A DNA stretch of 47,846 nt, from positions 7,699 to 55,544 of the forward strand of contig MNEF01000052.1 of assembly GCA_001917535.1 (NCBI GenBank), given 5' to 3'. A program made the translations under genes and the position numbers. Of this stretch, positions 47,582-47,846 are shown one piece after another. This stretch comes from Candidatus Rokubacteria bacterium 13_1_40CM_69_27 (lineage in GTDB: Bacteria; Methylomirabilota; Methylomirabilia; Rokubacteriales; CSP1-6). The notes under the pieces were generated by a model. The model saw only the letters and a program-made list of their open reading frames with translations. It was not told the DNA's origin and did not search any database. The first letter of the stretch is position 1. Every line of letters starts with the position of its first letter.

Positions 47582-47846
47582 ATGATTCACACGCTGGTCA
47601 TCTTTCACGTGCAGTCAGGGCGAGCGGCCGAGTTCGAGGCCGATCATCGCAAGCTCCTCGCCCTGATGGGGGGCCAGCCGGGGTGTATCGAGATACGAGC
47701 CCACCGCTCCCTGAGCGATCCGCTCGAATACATGGTGTACGGGAGCTGGGAGGACAAGGAGGCGTGGGAACGCGCGCACCAAACTCCTGAGTTCAAGGAG
47801 TCGTTCAAGAGCTTGCCCCTCATCGGGCATACTCTTTCCAGGGGCA
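47582..47846 (+). CDS. Antibiotic biosynthesis monooxygenase (ABM)-domain protein, 3'-truncated by the window edge
   Basis: Open from ATG 47582 (GAAGGAG upstream) to the last base, 88 codons. MIHTLVIFHVQSGRAAEFEADHRKLL, PGCIEIRAHRSL and YMVYGSWEDKEAWERAHQTPEFK follow the ferredoxin-like dimeric ABM/DUF pattern (strand-helix-strand with W-x-x-x-E-A-W...H). Such small proteins include cofactorless monooxygenases and heme-degrading relatives. Its stop is outside the window. Confidence 0.85.
   Translation, partial: MIHTLVIFHVQSGRAAEFEADHRKLLALMGGQPGCIEIRAHRSLSDPLEYMVYGSWEDKEAWERAHQTPEFKESFKSLPLIGHTLSRG

Overview
The window is a GC-rich (roughly 70 %, by eye), gene-dense bacterial chromosome segment with many GTG starts and 1-4 nt start/stop overlaps. 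Gene content (hopanoid radical SAM HpnJ, type II ketosynthase pairs, hydroaromatic-type acyl-CoA catabolism, a probable selenoprotein) and style suggest an uncultured soil or groundwater lineage near Methylomirabilota/Rokubacteria or the former Deltaproteobacteria. That placement is inference: there is no rRNA here.

Region 1 (1-11.2 kb) is housekeeping: partial argS, a SPOR-domain protein, ftsH, folP, glmM, acpS, a lipoprotein, nnr, tsaE, radC and a VOC protein. Three of its junctions hold copies of a two-hairpin repeat that recurs at 19.2 kb. Region 2 (11.2-12.7 kb) holds a small hypothetical gene, a 319-bp spacer with clustered DnaA-box-like 9-mers, and pyrD on the minus strand.

Region 3 (12.8-27.8 kb) is a long plus-strand run that looks like a type II polyketide/aryl-polyene-like locus: lipoprotein, LpxL-type acyltransferase, ketosynthase (KS), short Cys-less KS-like protein, acyl carrier protein, second KS, full-length Cys-less KS-like protein, GT2 glycosyltransferase, flavin-dependent halogenase-like enzyme, and a MacB/LolD-type ABC exporter. 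It continues into a small secreted protein, an EamA-like membrane protein, an ArnT-like glycosyltransferase and hpnJ. It encodes no ketoreductase, dehydratase or thioesterase, so it must borrow these from elsewhere if it is functional.

Region 4 (27.8-31.1 kb) has a thioesterase, a membrane protein divergent from an HxlR regulator, and a deacetylase/MGDG-synthase-like glycosyltransferase pair. Region 5 (31.1-34.8 kb) is a decayed integrative element between a 5' tRNA fragment and an intact tRNA-Val(CAC). It carries a frameshifted AlbA_2-type gene, small genes, a HigBA-like toxin-antitoxin pair and the tail of a tyrosine integrase.

Region 6 (34.8-40.6 kb) has a NYN-domain gene, a lipoprotein and a catabolic operon (MmgE/PrpD, acyl-CoA dehydrogenase, GNAT-like, SDR), then a deletion relic of a cysteine desulfurase. 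Region 7 (40.6-44.5 kb) is a minus-strand operon (nucleoside phosphorylase, MBL-fold hydrolase, MFS transporter) divergent from a LysR regulator. The MBL-fold gene has an in-frame UGA at codon 20, where homologues usually have Cys, followed by a SECIS-like hairpin; it is the best selenoprotein candidate. Region 8 (44.5 kb to end) is an envelope-stress-like module: Spy/CpxP-like protein, OmpR-type regulator, histidine kinase, SHOCT protein and a partial ABM monooxygenase. A 33-bp box with fixed spacing precedes the first and the fourth of these genes.
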